In this document: positions 25,176 to 31,862 of the stretch, in pieces | Layout of the letters: every line of letters begins with the position of its first letter | Numbering within the stretch: position 1 is the stretch's first letter | Origin: JBBTXG01 sp038062375 | GTDB taxonomy: Bacteria > Patescibacteriota > Minisyncoccia > Minisyncoccales > UBA10102 | Length of the DNA stretch: 64,000 nucleotides | Direction: 5' to 3' | Assembly: GCA_038062375.1 (NCBI GenBank) | Contig: JBBTXG010000008.1 | Span: 9,151-73,150 of the forward strand | Notes under the pieces: generated by a model | What the model was told of the DNA's origin: nothing | What the model saw: only the letters and a program-made list of their open reading frames with translations | Database searches by the model: none | Translations under genes and position numbers: made by a program

Positions 25176-25218
25176 TGTGGAAAACTCCTCTATACAGAAA
25201 ACATTGAATAGGTATAAT
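25176..25218 (+). promoter_or_regulatory. Putative promoter with TGTGGAAAA box before the A4 pilin
   Basis: TGTGGAAAA at 25176-25184 precedes a perfect TATAAT at 25213-25218, with only a poor -35 between (CTATAC at about 25190). The leader is about 80 nt. A weak -35 beside the shared box suggests activation by a factor binding that box. Confidence 0.5.
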
Positions 25219-25307
25219 AAATTATTCAGTGCGAAAGGTCGAGAAATCCTTTTCATAGAGAAAGACTCGAGAGGACAAAAGCGAAGGAATCATAATCGCG
25301 AAAATTT

Positions 25308-25661
25308 ATGCAAAAAATGTTAAAAGTAATCGTGGTTTCTTTGGTACTGGCGCTTGTTGGTGTAAGTATGGCGTTAGCTCAAGCACAGCCACCGGAAAAA
25401 ATCCCCACAGGCATCACCACAGCTAAAGGATTGATCGATTTGGTGAAGCTTATAACCGATTGGGTGTTTGTGGTGCTTCTGGTGATGGCAGTTATCTTCA
25501 TCATTTTAGCTGCTTTCCAGTTTATTACAGGCGGAGGAGATCCAGCAGCAGTTGCTATGGCGCGTACAAAACTCATCTGGGCCGCAGTAGGAGTTGGCGT
25601 TGCGCTGCTCGCAAGAGGACTGCCGGAAGCAGTGAAAGACATTGTGGGACAAGGAGCATAG
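25308..25661 (+). CDS. Two-helix T4SS-pilin-like protein, minimal form (A4)
   Basis: This 117-residue protein has a signal peptide (1-26, ALAQA), then EKIPTGITTAKGLIDLVKLI, helix 1 (WVFVVLLVMAVIFIILAAFQF), loop TGGGDPAAVAMARTKL and helix 2 (IWAAVGVGVALLARGL). It is close to the core of the LamG fusion at 12021-12971, so those two form one subgroup. It has its own promoter and a strong terminator (25689-25722), so it is an independent and possibly abundant transcript. That would fit a main pilin subunit. Confidence 0.82.
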   Translation: MQKMLKVIVVSLVLALVGVSMALAQAQPPEKIPTGITTAKGLIDLVKLITDWVFVVLLVMAVIFIILAAFQFITGGGDPAAVAMARTKLIWAAVGVGVALLARGLPEAVKDIVGQGA

Positions 25662-25688
25662 TTAGTGTAACTAACAAAAACTACCTCT

Positions 25689-25722
25689 CCCCTTCTCTTT
25701 TGAAGAGGAGGGGTTTGTTTTT
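25689..25722 (+). terminator. Rho-independent terminator after A4
   Basis: An 11-bp stem with one G-U pair (CCCCTTCTCTT / AAGAGGAGGGG) has a 3-nt loop, followed by TTTGTTTTT. It lies 28 bp past the A4 stop codon. Confidence 0.88.
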
Positions 25723-25742
25723 GGGAGAAAATTCGATATACT
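25715..25742 (+). promoter_or_regulatory. Promoter of the A5 pilin, near-leaderless
   Basis: TTGTTT (25715-25720), a 16-bp spacer and TATACT (25737-25742) lie 8 nt before the ATG at 25751. The transcript would begin at or within two bases of the start codon. The -35 box is part of the T-run of the preceding terminator. Confidence 0.5.
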
Positions 25743-25750
25743 ATTGGGTA

Positions 25751-26014
25751 ATGGCAGTGTTACCTACAGGCGTTCGATCATTTTCGGAATTGATTGAACT
25801 CATTGAGGTTCTCATCAACTGGGTTTTTGTTAGCTTCCTGCTGATCGCGGTTATTTTTATCATCCTCGCGGCTTTTCAGTTTCTCACCCAAGGAGGAGAT
25901 CCCGCGCAGGTAGCTACGGCGAGAAAGAAATTCCTATTTGCTGGAATCGCAATCGCGGCCGCACTCCTCGCAAAAGGATCTGTAACAGTGATTCGAGCGA
26001 TTTTTGGATTATGA
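25751..26014 (+). CDS. Two-helix pilin-like protein without signal peptide (A5)
   Basis: This 87-residue protein begins MAVLPTGVRSFSELIELIEVL and goes straight into helix 1 (NWVFVSFLLIAVIFIILAAFQF), loop TQGGDPAQVATARKKF and helix 2 (LFAGIAIAAALLAKGSVTVI). It lacks the N-terminal signal found in every other copy. A frame extends upstream to 25460 but runs through the A4 gene and its terminator, so I start at the ATG at 25751, which has its own promoter. It may insert by its own helices or act as an assembly or regulatory subunit; this is speculation. Confidence 0.75.
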   Translation: MAVLPTGVRSFSELIELIEVLINWVFVSFLLIAVIFIILAAFQFLTQGGDPAQVATARKKFLFAGIAIAAALLAKGSVTVIRAIFGL

Positions 26015-26047
26015 CATTCCAAATGTAAGAGGTATGATGGAAGAATT

Positions 26048-26626
26048 ATGAAGTTGTTTTGTATCATCTGCACCACAGGAACGCTCTTGTTTTTACTGCT
26101 GCACGGAACTGTAGTAGATAGCGCTGCAGTTGAGATTGGGAGACCATGTAAAAACTCCGGTGACTGTGCTGTTCAGGGCAAAAAATATCCATGTCATGGA
26201 GCAGATCCTGATCAGAAGAAAGATGGTGCTTGTCTTGGACCATGCGAAACAAAGGGTCAATGCAGTGATCTGCTCAAAATCTTTAAGCCCCCGGGAATAG
26301 AATGGAAGAATGTAGCTTGTACAGGCACTGAAGGAAAGCCAGGAGTCTGCGTGGAGGCGCCTCTGGGGAAAATTCCCACTGGTCCTCAATCGGGAGCTGC
26401 ATTGATGAACCTCGTGAAAGCTCTTACTGATTGGCTTTTCGCGATCTTTCTCATGCTCGCAGTTATTTTCATCATCATTGCCGCGTTCCAGTTCCTCACC
26501 GGAGGCGGAGATCCAGCTCAAGTTTCCACGGCTCGAATGAAACTTGTATGGGCTGGCACTGCAATTGCTGGAGCCTTGATAGCGCGAGGCATTCCCGTGG
26601 TTGTACGTGCCATCGTAGGTTCATAA
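26048..26626 (+). CDS. Two-helix pilin with N-terminal Cys-rich domain (A6)
   Basis: This 192-residue protein has a signal peptide (1-25). Its Cys-rich domain (about 33-110, including CKNSGDC, CLGPC and CVEAP with about eight cysteines) probably forms disulfides outside the cell. The core follows: KIPTGPQSGAALMNLVKAL, helix 1 (WLFAIFLMLAVIFIIIAAFQF), loop TGGGDPAQVSTARMKL and helix 2. The Cys-rich domain is paralogous to the one in A9 (28000-28557), with matching spacing of C-x5-C, CxGPC and a final CxE. It is 2 bp upstream of A7. Confidence 0.78.
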   Translation: MKLFCIICTTGTLLFLLLHGTVVDSAAVEIGRPCKNSGDCAVQGKKYPCHGADPDQKKDGACLGPCETKGQCSDLLKIFKPPGIEWKNVACTGTEGKPGVCVEAPLGKIPTGPQSGAALMNLVKALTDWLFAIFLMLAVIFIIIAAFQFLTGGGDPAQVSTARMKLVWAGTAIAGALIARGIPVVVRAIVGS

Positions 26627-26628
26627 AC

Positions 26629-27498
26629 ATGAAATCAATTTATACACGCTTTCTACGTATCACGATGCTTCTCTTGCTTGTTGGAGGATTCTTTGCGACC
26701 TTATGGATTGCTCCGGTCTTTGCTATCCATGGGGGAGCACATCCAGAAGAAAATTTACCAGAAGGACCAAAAACAGGCGCAGAACTCCTGAAAATTATTG
26801 ACAATATTACCGATTGGATTTTTGTAATATTTCTTGCTGTGGCGGTAATTATCATTCTGTTTGTTGCATTTCAGTTCCTCACCGGAGGAGGAGATCCGGG
26901 GAAAGTAACTGAAGCAAGAACCAAGCTCATCTATGCTGCGGTTGCCATTGCAGTCGCTCTGCTCGCAGGTGGATTTGGCCTTGTGATTCAGAACATCATC
27001 ATAGGGGAAACTCAACTCGTAGAGGTACAGATAGTCATTGAAAAGAAGCTTAACCATAAACTTATCTCTTTACCAGTTACCCCACCCGATCCAAAAATTG
27101 CCACGATAATTTCTTCAATTCAAGATAAAATAAAAGCAATATTCCACTATGGCAGTCCAGGTCCACAGTGGTATAGTTACATCCCTGGAGGACCTTCAGA
27201 CTTAACTACCATGGAGCCCGGAAAAGCCTATCTCTTTAATATGAAAGAGACTGCAACCTTGATTGTTTCTGGCGTCCCTTATGCATTTAAACCCATCAAT
27301 CTTACGGCCAATCTGTACTATATGATAGGAGCTCCCTTTGGTGGTGTAAAGCTTCAGGATGTAATTGGAACGTGTAGTTTATCTGATATAACCGCCTTCG
27401 GAGATGAAGATGGTGCTATCCCAGTGAATCCAGGGACAAGGCTGGAACAAGGAGAAGGATACTGGATTCGATCCCAAAGAACTTGTACCCTTCAATGA
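26629..27498 (+). CDS. Two-helix pilin with C-terminal extracellular domain (A7)
   Basis: This 289-residue protein starts 2 bp after the A6 stop. It has a signal peptide (1-32) and core LPEGPKTGAELLKIIDNI, helix 1 (WIFVIFLAVAVIIILFVAFQF), loop TGGGDPGKVTEARTKL and helix 2 (IYAAVAIAVALLAGGFGLVI). Unlike the others it then continues for about 170 residues with a domain of the type found in secreted proteins: KLISLPVTPPD, WYSYIPGG, MEPGKAYLF and EQGEGYWIR. If the loop is cytoplasmic, this tail ends up outside, on the same side as the N-terminal domains of the other copies. Confidence 0.76.
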   Translation: MKSIYTRFLRITMLLLLVGGFFATLWIAPVFAIHGGAHPEENLPEGPKTGAELLKIIDNITDWIFVIFLAVAVIIILFVAFQFLTGGGDPGKVTEARTKLIYAAVAIAVALLAGGFGLVIQNIIIGETQLVEVQIVIEKKLNHKLISLPVTPPDPKIATIISSIQDKIKAIFHYGSPGPQWYSYIPGGPSDLTTMEPGKAYLFNMKETATLIVSGVPYAFKPINLTANLYYMIGAPFGGVKLQDVIGTCSLSDITAFGDEDGAIPVNPGTRLEQGEGYWIRSQRTCTLQ

Positions 27499-27526
27499 GA
27501 AATTATGGAGCGGAAAAACCTGCTAC

Positions 27527-27568
27527 TGTGGAAAACTATCTTGTATGATGTCTCATCTGATATATAAT
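27527..27568 (+). promoter_or_regulatory. Promoter with TGTGGAAAA box before A8
   Basis: TGTGGAAAA (27527-27535) is followed 5 bp later by TTGTAT (27541-27546), a 16-bp spacer and TATAAT (27563-27568). The leader to the ATG at 27626 is about 50 nt. This is the third copy of the box at the same position relative to the promoter. Confidence 0.6.
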
Positions 27569-27625
27569 AGATGTAAGGTCTTTTTTTATGTTTCTTAGCC
27601 GCAGATCAACACATCTAAAAAAATT

Positions 27626-28003
27626 ATGCAAAAAAACATTTTCTCCATTGGAATCTATCTTGTGCTCGTATTCATGACAACTGTCTCTCTAACGAACTTT
27701 GCTTTCGCTGGTCACGGTACTGGTGAACACGTCCCTCCAGGTCAAGAACTCCCCGAAGGCCCCCAAACTGGAAGGCAATTGCTCGAACTCGTGAAAGCAA
27801 TCACTGATTGGATATTCGTGGTATTCCTCCTTACCGCAGTGATCTTCATCATTTTAGCTGCATTTCAGTTCCTCACCGGAGGAGGAGATCCGGGGAAACT
27901 CGCTGAAGCGCGCAACAAGCTCATCTATGCCGCGGTTGCCATAGCAGTAGCGCTCATGGCAAGAGGAATCCCTGTGGTCGTAAAGAATATTGTGGGAGTA
28001 TGA
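27626..28003 (+). CDS. Two-helix T4SS-pilin-like protein, minimal form (A8)
   Basis: This 125-residue protein has a signal peptide (1-28, FAFA), then ELPEGPQTGRQLLELVKAI, helix 1 (WIFVVFLLTAVIFIILAAFQF), loop TGGGDPGKLAEARNKL and helix 2 (IYAAVAIAVALMARGIPVVV). The last 125 bp are almost identical to the end of the following gene, A9, which points to very recent duplication or gene conversion. Stop and next start overlap by 4 bp (28000-28003), so the two proteins are made together. Confidence 0.82.
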   Translation: MQKNIFSIGIYLVLVFMTTVSLTNFAFAGHGTGEHVPPGQELPEGPQTGRQLLELVKAITDWIFVVFLLTAVIFIILAAFQFLTGGGDPGKLAEARNKLIYAAVAIAVALMARGIPVVVKNIVGV

Positions 28004-28557
28004 GAAATTTTTTATTTCTTATTTTCTTTGCCTTTCTGTTTGTATTCGCTGGAGGACTGCTCGACAACGTGCAAGCAGCTCTCAATGACAACTGTGATAC
28101 AAATAGCGATTGTGCCGGGTATGCGTGTCGAGGGGATCTAAAGCCTGGGGATCTAGAAAAAAAAGGGAGATGTGTTGGTCCTTGCACAAAGAATGACGAT
28201 TGCAACGCCTTTATCAACCAAGCACCGGTCAACTGGGAAGCGGCAAAATGTCTTGGTGACGCAGGGAAACCAGCAAATTGTATAGAACTACCTGCCAAGC
28301 AACTCCCCAAAGGCCCCCAAACTGGAAAAGAATTGCTCGAACTCGTGAAGGCAATCACTGACTGGATTTTTGCCATCTTCCTTCTTACAGCAGTCATCTT
28401 CATTATCTTGGCTGCATTTCAGTTCCTCACCGGAGGAGGAGATCCGGGGAAACTCGCCGAAGCGCGCAACAAGCTCATCTATGCTGCGGTTGCCATAGCA
28501 GTAGCGCTCCTGGCAAGAGGAATCCCTGTGGTCGTAAAGAATATTGTGGGGGTGTAG
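28000..28557 (+). CDS. Two-helix pilin with N-terminal Cys-rich domain (A9)
   Basis: This 185-residue protein has a signal peptide (1-27), a Cys-rich domain (about 30-98: CDTNSDC, CVGPC, CNAF, CIELP) and then the same core as A8, with one or two changes. The Cys-rich domain matches that of A6. A minimal pilin translationally coupled to a Cys-rich version would allow a fixed ratio of shaft and decorated subunits, which is an inference. It is the last member of the array; a PAP2-like gene follows after 21 bp on the same strand. Confidence 0.8.
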   Translation: MRNFLFLIFFAFLFVFAGGLLDNVQAALNDNCDTNSDCAGYACRGDLKPGDLEKKGRCVGPCTKNDDCNAFINQAPVNWEAAKCLGDAGKPANCIELPAKQLPKGPQTGKELLELVKAITDWIFAIFLLTAVIFIILAAFQFLTGGGDPGKLAEARNKLIYAAVAIAVALLARGIPVVVKNIVGV

Positions 28558-28578
28558 CGTCTAAACTCTAATGATCTC

Positions 28579-29622
28579 ATGCTCAAAATTCTGTTACGGC
28601 CAGAAGCTTTTATCTATATTGCATTCGTGGTATTCACTGGCGCTTTTTTTGTTTTGAGTATCTTTACAAAAGATATCCCGAGCCAAGGTCTTTTGAAGTA
28701 TTACATTCAGTTGAGTAAAGATAAAATTATCTGGTCTTTTGTTCTTCTTTCTCTTGTAGTGTGCGTACGGATTCTATTTTTTGGGATCACTGCTGCGCTC
28801 AAAGGAACTAATCCTTCCCTCGTATTCTCACACAAAAATCTTGCTCGCTTTCCTTTGGAGTTCTCAAAATTTTTGAAAAATTTGCTTCTTGTGGGACTCC
28901 CTTTTCTTTTCTCGTTTTATAGCCTCACACTCGCACTTGGACAGTTGAACCTCTTCAATAAAGATCGCCTCCAAGACGAACTTTTAGCTCAATGGGATAT
29001 TGCTCTTACCCACACCTTTCCTTCCTTTACACTCGCATCGTTGCAATATCCCGGCTGGTTTATAAAATCGGTTGATTTTTCATTTATGTACCTTGTGCCC
29101 TTTCTTGGGCTCCTGGGAGCTTACTTATTTCAAGCGCGACAAAAGCTCTTTCGAGAGGCTGCTGGGACTTTCTCGGTCGGAATGATTTTCATGTTTACAG
29201 GCTGGATTCTTTTTCCAGTCCTTAGCCCCCATGATCGCTTCGTCGATAACGTGTATAATCTTCCTCCCTCCCCATCAATCCAGGAGTATCTCGTCAGGTA
29301 TCATCCTCAAGAGGAGATTTCTTTGTTCTTACAACGTATAAGAGAAAGCAAAGAGGATCTGGGCGTGTTTCCAACAAGCGCATTCCCAAGCGCCCATGTA
29401 GCTTGGGCAGTACTGTTCGTATACTACGCATATCGCACCTCTCGCTGGCTGCTTCTTTTTTCGATTCCCCTTGCCTTTCTTTCGACATTGGGTACGGTCT
29501 TATTCGCCCAGCATTACTTTGTTGACATTCCAGCGGGCATAGGAACAGGTTTGCTGGCAATAGCAATTACACGGTATGTTGCGCAACGCAGAACGGTGTA
29601 CCTCCAATACTCCTCACGTTAA
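28579..29622 (+). CDS. PAP2-superfamily membrane phosphatase/phosphotransferase (Aur1-like)
   Basis: This 347-residue membrane protein has six to eight predicted helices. The C-terminal half carries the PAP2 signature: TSAFPSAHVAWAV (phosphatase motif 2, with Ser and His) and FAQHYFVDIPAG (motif 3, with the nucleophilic His and the Asp). This is the arrangement of the inositol-phosphoceramide synthase/Aur1-like branch. It likely transfers or removes phosphate on a lipid head group at the outer face. It is 8 bp upstream of a methyltransferase gene. Substrate is unknown; CPR lipid metabolism is poorly defined. Confidence 0.82.
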   Translation: MLKILLRPEAFIYIAFVVFTGAFFVLSIFTKDIPSQGLLKYYIQLSKDKIIWSFVLLSLVVCVRILFFGITAALKGTNPSLVFSHKNLARFPLEFSKFLKNLLLVGLPFLFSFYSLTLALGQLNLFNKDRLQDELLAQWDIALTHTFPSFTLASLQYPGWFIKSVDFSFMYLVPFLGLLGAYLFQARQKLFREAAGTFSVGMIFMFTGWILFPVLSPHDRFVDNVYNLPPSPSIQEYLVRYHPQEEISLFLQRIRESKEDLGVFPTSAFPSAHVAWAVLFVYYAYRTSRWLLLFSIPLAFLSTLGTVLFAQHYFVDIPAGIGTGLLAIAITRYVAQRRTVYLQYSSR

Positions 29623-29629
29623 GTGCTCC

Positions 29630-30220
29630 ATGGCAATACACACAAAATTCCTGTTTCATAACAGTCTGTTTAGAAAAATTGCCTATCGAGGGAGTAGGTC
29701 TCGAGCCGATTATATTCTTATGGTGATAGAACCATATCTCAAAGAATCAGACCGAATACTGGATATTGGGGCCGGGTCTTGCGCCATAGCCGAAGTACTC
29801 CGCAACAAGAAATTTTCCGTAACTCCGCTTGACATCGAAAATTTGAGCTTGGTGAGCGATATAAAACCCCTTTTGTACGATGGAAAGGTATTACCGTTTC
29901 AGAATAATGCGTTTGATGTCTCACTGCTCATATCAACTCTCCATCACTTACCAAAACCAGAGGAGATTGTCTTGGAGGCGAGGCGTATTTCTCGAACAAT
30001 AATCATTGTTGAAGACATTTTCGATAACCGCATGGAGGAATATATCACCTACTTTTTCGACAGCCTTTTAAATCAAGAATTTAAGGGGCACCCGCACTCC
30101 AATAAAACAGATTCCGGATGGAGGTCGCTATTCAAACAGCTCGATCTCACATTGAGAGATGCGCAATATAAAAAATGGTTCTTCGTCATGAGGCACTCCT
30201 TCTACTATCTCGAAAAATAA
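29630..30220 (+). CDS. Class I SAM-dependent methyltransferase
   Basis: This 196-residue protein has SAM-binding motif I ILDIGAGSCAIAEVL, an acidic end of strand 2 (PLDIENL) and the later motif SLLISTLHHLPKPEEIV, as in small-molecule or lipid methyltransferases of the Methyltransf_11 type. I start at the ATG at 29630, 8 bp after the PAP2-like stop, rather than the longer frame from 29576 that overlaps it. The C-terminal part (FKQLDLTLRDAQYKKWFF) resembles ubiquinone-type methyltransferases, but the substrate cannot be assigned. It is probably co-transcribed with the PAP2-like gene. Confidence 0.8.
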   Translation: MAIHTKFLFHNSLFRKIAYRGSRSRADYILMVIEPYLKESDRILDIGAGSCAIAEVLRNKKFSVTPLDIENLSLVSDIKPLLYDGKVLPFQNNAFDVSLLISTLHHLPKPEEIVLEARRISRTIIIVEDIFDNRMEEYITYFFDSLLNQEFKGHPHSNKTDSGWRSLFKQLDLTLRDAQYKKWFFVMRHSFYYLEK

Positions 30221-30364
30221 GAATGCCCACAAGTAGCCGGGTAACTGATCTCACAATCTACGCATATGCTGAATTTGTCAGACCTTCAAGGCTCGTTGCG
30301 ACTGTTCGCGCCGAGCCATTTGATTTTCCGTGCAATCTATTTCATAATTTCTGTAAGCTCCTCT

Positions 30365-30446
30365 GTCGGGGTGGTGAAATTGGTAAACACGCTGGGTTTA
30401 GAACCCAGTGGGGAAACCCTTGAGGGTTCGAATCCCTCCCTCGGCA
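30365..30446 (+). tRNA. tRNA-Leu (UAG)
   Basis: An 82-nt cloverleaf has acceptor GTCGGGG pairing with CCTCGGC and discriminator A at 30446. The anticodon arm CTGGG-TTTAGAA-CCCAG gives anticodon UAG. The long variable arm is typical of tRNA-Leu, and the T arm contains GGTTCGAATCC. CCA is not encoded. Confidence 0.95.
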
Positions 30447-30464
30447 CTAAATGTAACTTTGCCC

Positions 30465-30487
30465 GCCCTGAGCGAGGCCGAAGGGTC
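30465..30487. repeat. Short hairpin of the CCCTGAGCG...CGAAGGG type
   Basis: The sequence GCCCTGAGCGAGGCCGAAGGG, read from 30465, closely resembles the small intergenic palindrome (CCCTGAGC ... CGAAGGG) that is dispersed in many CPR and Chloroflexi genomes. It follows the tRNA-Leu gene. Only one copy was noticed in this window. Confidence 0.4.
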
Positions 30488-30535
30488 GGAATTGACTGCT
30501 CTCCCGCTCGGGGTGCCCATATGAATCCCCTCTCA

Positions 30536-31090
30536 TCACTTTTTCACCTGGAGCCTCTTTACGCTTTGGCGTTCACTCTTGGGAATTCTCACGGTAAGAA
30601 CTCCATCTTTTAAGAGAGCTTCTGCGTTTTTGATATCTCCTTCTCCAGGGAGAAACACCTGTTTGGAGAAAGGCCCCCAAAAACATTCTTCGTGAAAGTA
30701 TTGTCTGTCGCCATCCTCATTTGGATTTTTTCGAACACCTCGAATAGTGACTGCGTCGTTTTCGATTGAGATGTCTAACTGTTCCGGTCTCACGCCCGCG
30801 ATCGCGGCTTGAATCACCATTTCTTTATCTGTCTGATAGAGGTCAATTGCCAATTCCCCTTCAGGCTCAAACCAATCTTCCTCACGAGCCCCTCCACCAA
30901 CCTCCTCCCCTTCAGGAGAGATTTCTTCTTTTACCATAATTTTCTCTGAATGCATTGGGGGGAGACCGTTGATCTTCCCACGAGCCTCTTTCCCCTTTTC
31001 TTCCTTCTCAACATCTCCCTGTTGCCCTTCATCCTCACTAAAATTTTGCACTCGCATATTGGTGTTCTTTCTCAAGGAAAACATCTTCAT
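30536..31090 (-). CDS. Hsp20/alpha-crystallin small heat-shock protein
   Basis: This 184-residue protein has a disordered, Glu/Gly/Lys-rich N-terminus (1-70). The alpha-crystallin domain follows (about 80-184), including GELAIDLYQTDKEMVIQAAI, VRPEQLDISIENDAVTIRG, the A-x-x-x-x-G-V-L-T-V-like motif ALLKDGVLTVRIPK, and the C-terminal KRLQVKK. These chaperones form oligomers and hold unfolded proteins. The N-terminal arm is longer and more acidic than usual. It is convergent with the tRNA-Leu and 16 bp downstream of the PrsW-like gene. Confidence 0.92.
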   Translation of the reverse strand: MKMFSLRKNTNMRVQNFSEDEGQQGDVEKEEKGKEARGKINGLPPMHSEKIMVKEEISPEGEEVGGGAREEDWFEPEGELAIDLYQTDKEMVIQAAIAGVRPEQLDISIENDAVTIRGVRKNPNEDGDRQYFHEECFWGPFSKQVFLPGEGDIKNAEALLKDGVLTVRIPKSERQSVKRLQVKK

Positions 31091-31106
31091 AGAAATTCAA
31101 ATTCCA

Positions 31107-31823
31107 TTATGGTGAGTATTCTTTTAATCGCCTGAATGCGATTGAAACGAAAGCCGCCAAAATCAACAAGGGTGCAACCGGGAAAAGAAGATAGAAAATA
31201 CCTTTGGCGCCTATGGTAAATATATAAAAATTAAAGAGCCCATGCAAGAGAGTTGCTATCCCCAAACCAGCCATGAACAACCATTTTCCCGCGCGTTTTC
31301 TAAGCAAAGAAAGCGCGATGAAATATCCAAATAAGCCCGAAACCAATGCGTGTAAGAAAATTGCTTGAATAAATCGAACTCCGTTGACAAGAAACACATC
31401 AGAGATGGAGTATATTTGAACGAGCTTAAAAAGCAACAGGACATTTTCCAAAGCCGCGAATCCGAGAGCGGAAATAACCATGTAGAGCATGACATCAAGC
31501 GGTTCATCTAACGCAGGTGTTCGGAGGACGCCGATCCTAACCACAATATATTTCAAAAATTCCTCAATCAATGCGATTACAAAAAGAAAATAGAGAAGCA
31601 AAAAGATTGTTGGGGGGAGAAAAACCTGTCCGGTCAGAAAGACAGATAAAAATCTTTCGAGGAGGTGCTCGATATATATGGCTGGAATTGCAACGAACAT
31701 TCCTGCAAAAAAGATTCTCAAGATCATACGGTTGGGTTCCGGGTGCGCGTCTCTTCGAAGATAAAACGCAAGCCAGATAAGGCTTGGGGCAAGGGCGAAG
31801 ATAAAAAGAAGGGCGTACTCCAT
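31107..31823 (-). CDS. PrsW-family intramembrane metalloprotease (M82-like)
   Basis: This 238-residue protein has seven or eight membrane helices. The PrsW signatures are all present: RRDAHPEP in the first loop, EEFLKY (87-92), GFAALEN (121-127), HALVSGLFG (158-166) and a last His in LLHGLFNF. PrsW family members cleave membrane anti-sigma factors or related substrates by a glutamate/histidine site in the membrane. No anti-sigma factor is next to it. It is followed by hsp20, 16 bp away, suggesting a stress-response pair, which is inference. Confidence 0.85.
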   Translation of the reverse strand: MEYALLFIFALAPSLIWLAFYLRRDAHPEPNRMILRIFFAGMFVAIPAIYIEHLLERFLSVFLTGQVFLPPTIFLLLYFLFVIALIEEFLKYIVVRIGVLRTPALDEPLDVMLYMVISALGFAALENVLLLFKLVQIYSISDVFLVNGVRFIQAIFLHALVSGLFGYFIALSLLRKRAGKWLFMAGLGIATLLHGLFNFYIFTIGAKGIFYLLFPVAPLLILAAFVSIAFRRLKEYSP

Positions 31824-31862
31824 AGGAAAATAAAAAAGTTTAGAAGAGTTTGTTTTCTCTAT

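Noticed and set aside
25460..25750. Upstream extension of the A5 pilin frame
   Set aside because: It runs through A4 in another frame and through a strong terminator; the ATG at 25751 has its own promoter.
21338..27535. DnaA boxes marking a replication origin
   Set aside because: Three TTTTCCACA matches are kilobases apart, each at a promoter, and no dnaA, dnaN or AT-rich unwinding region is present.
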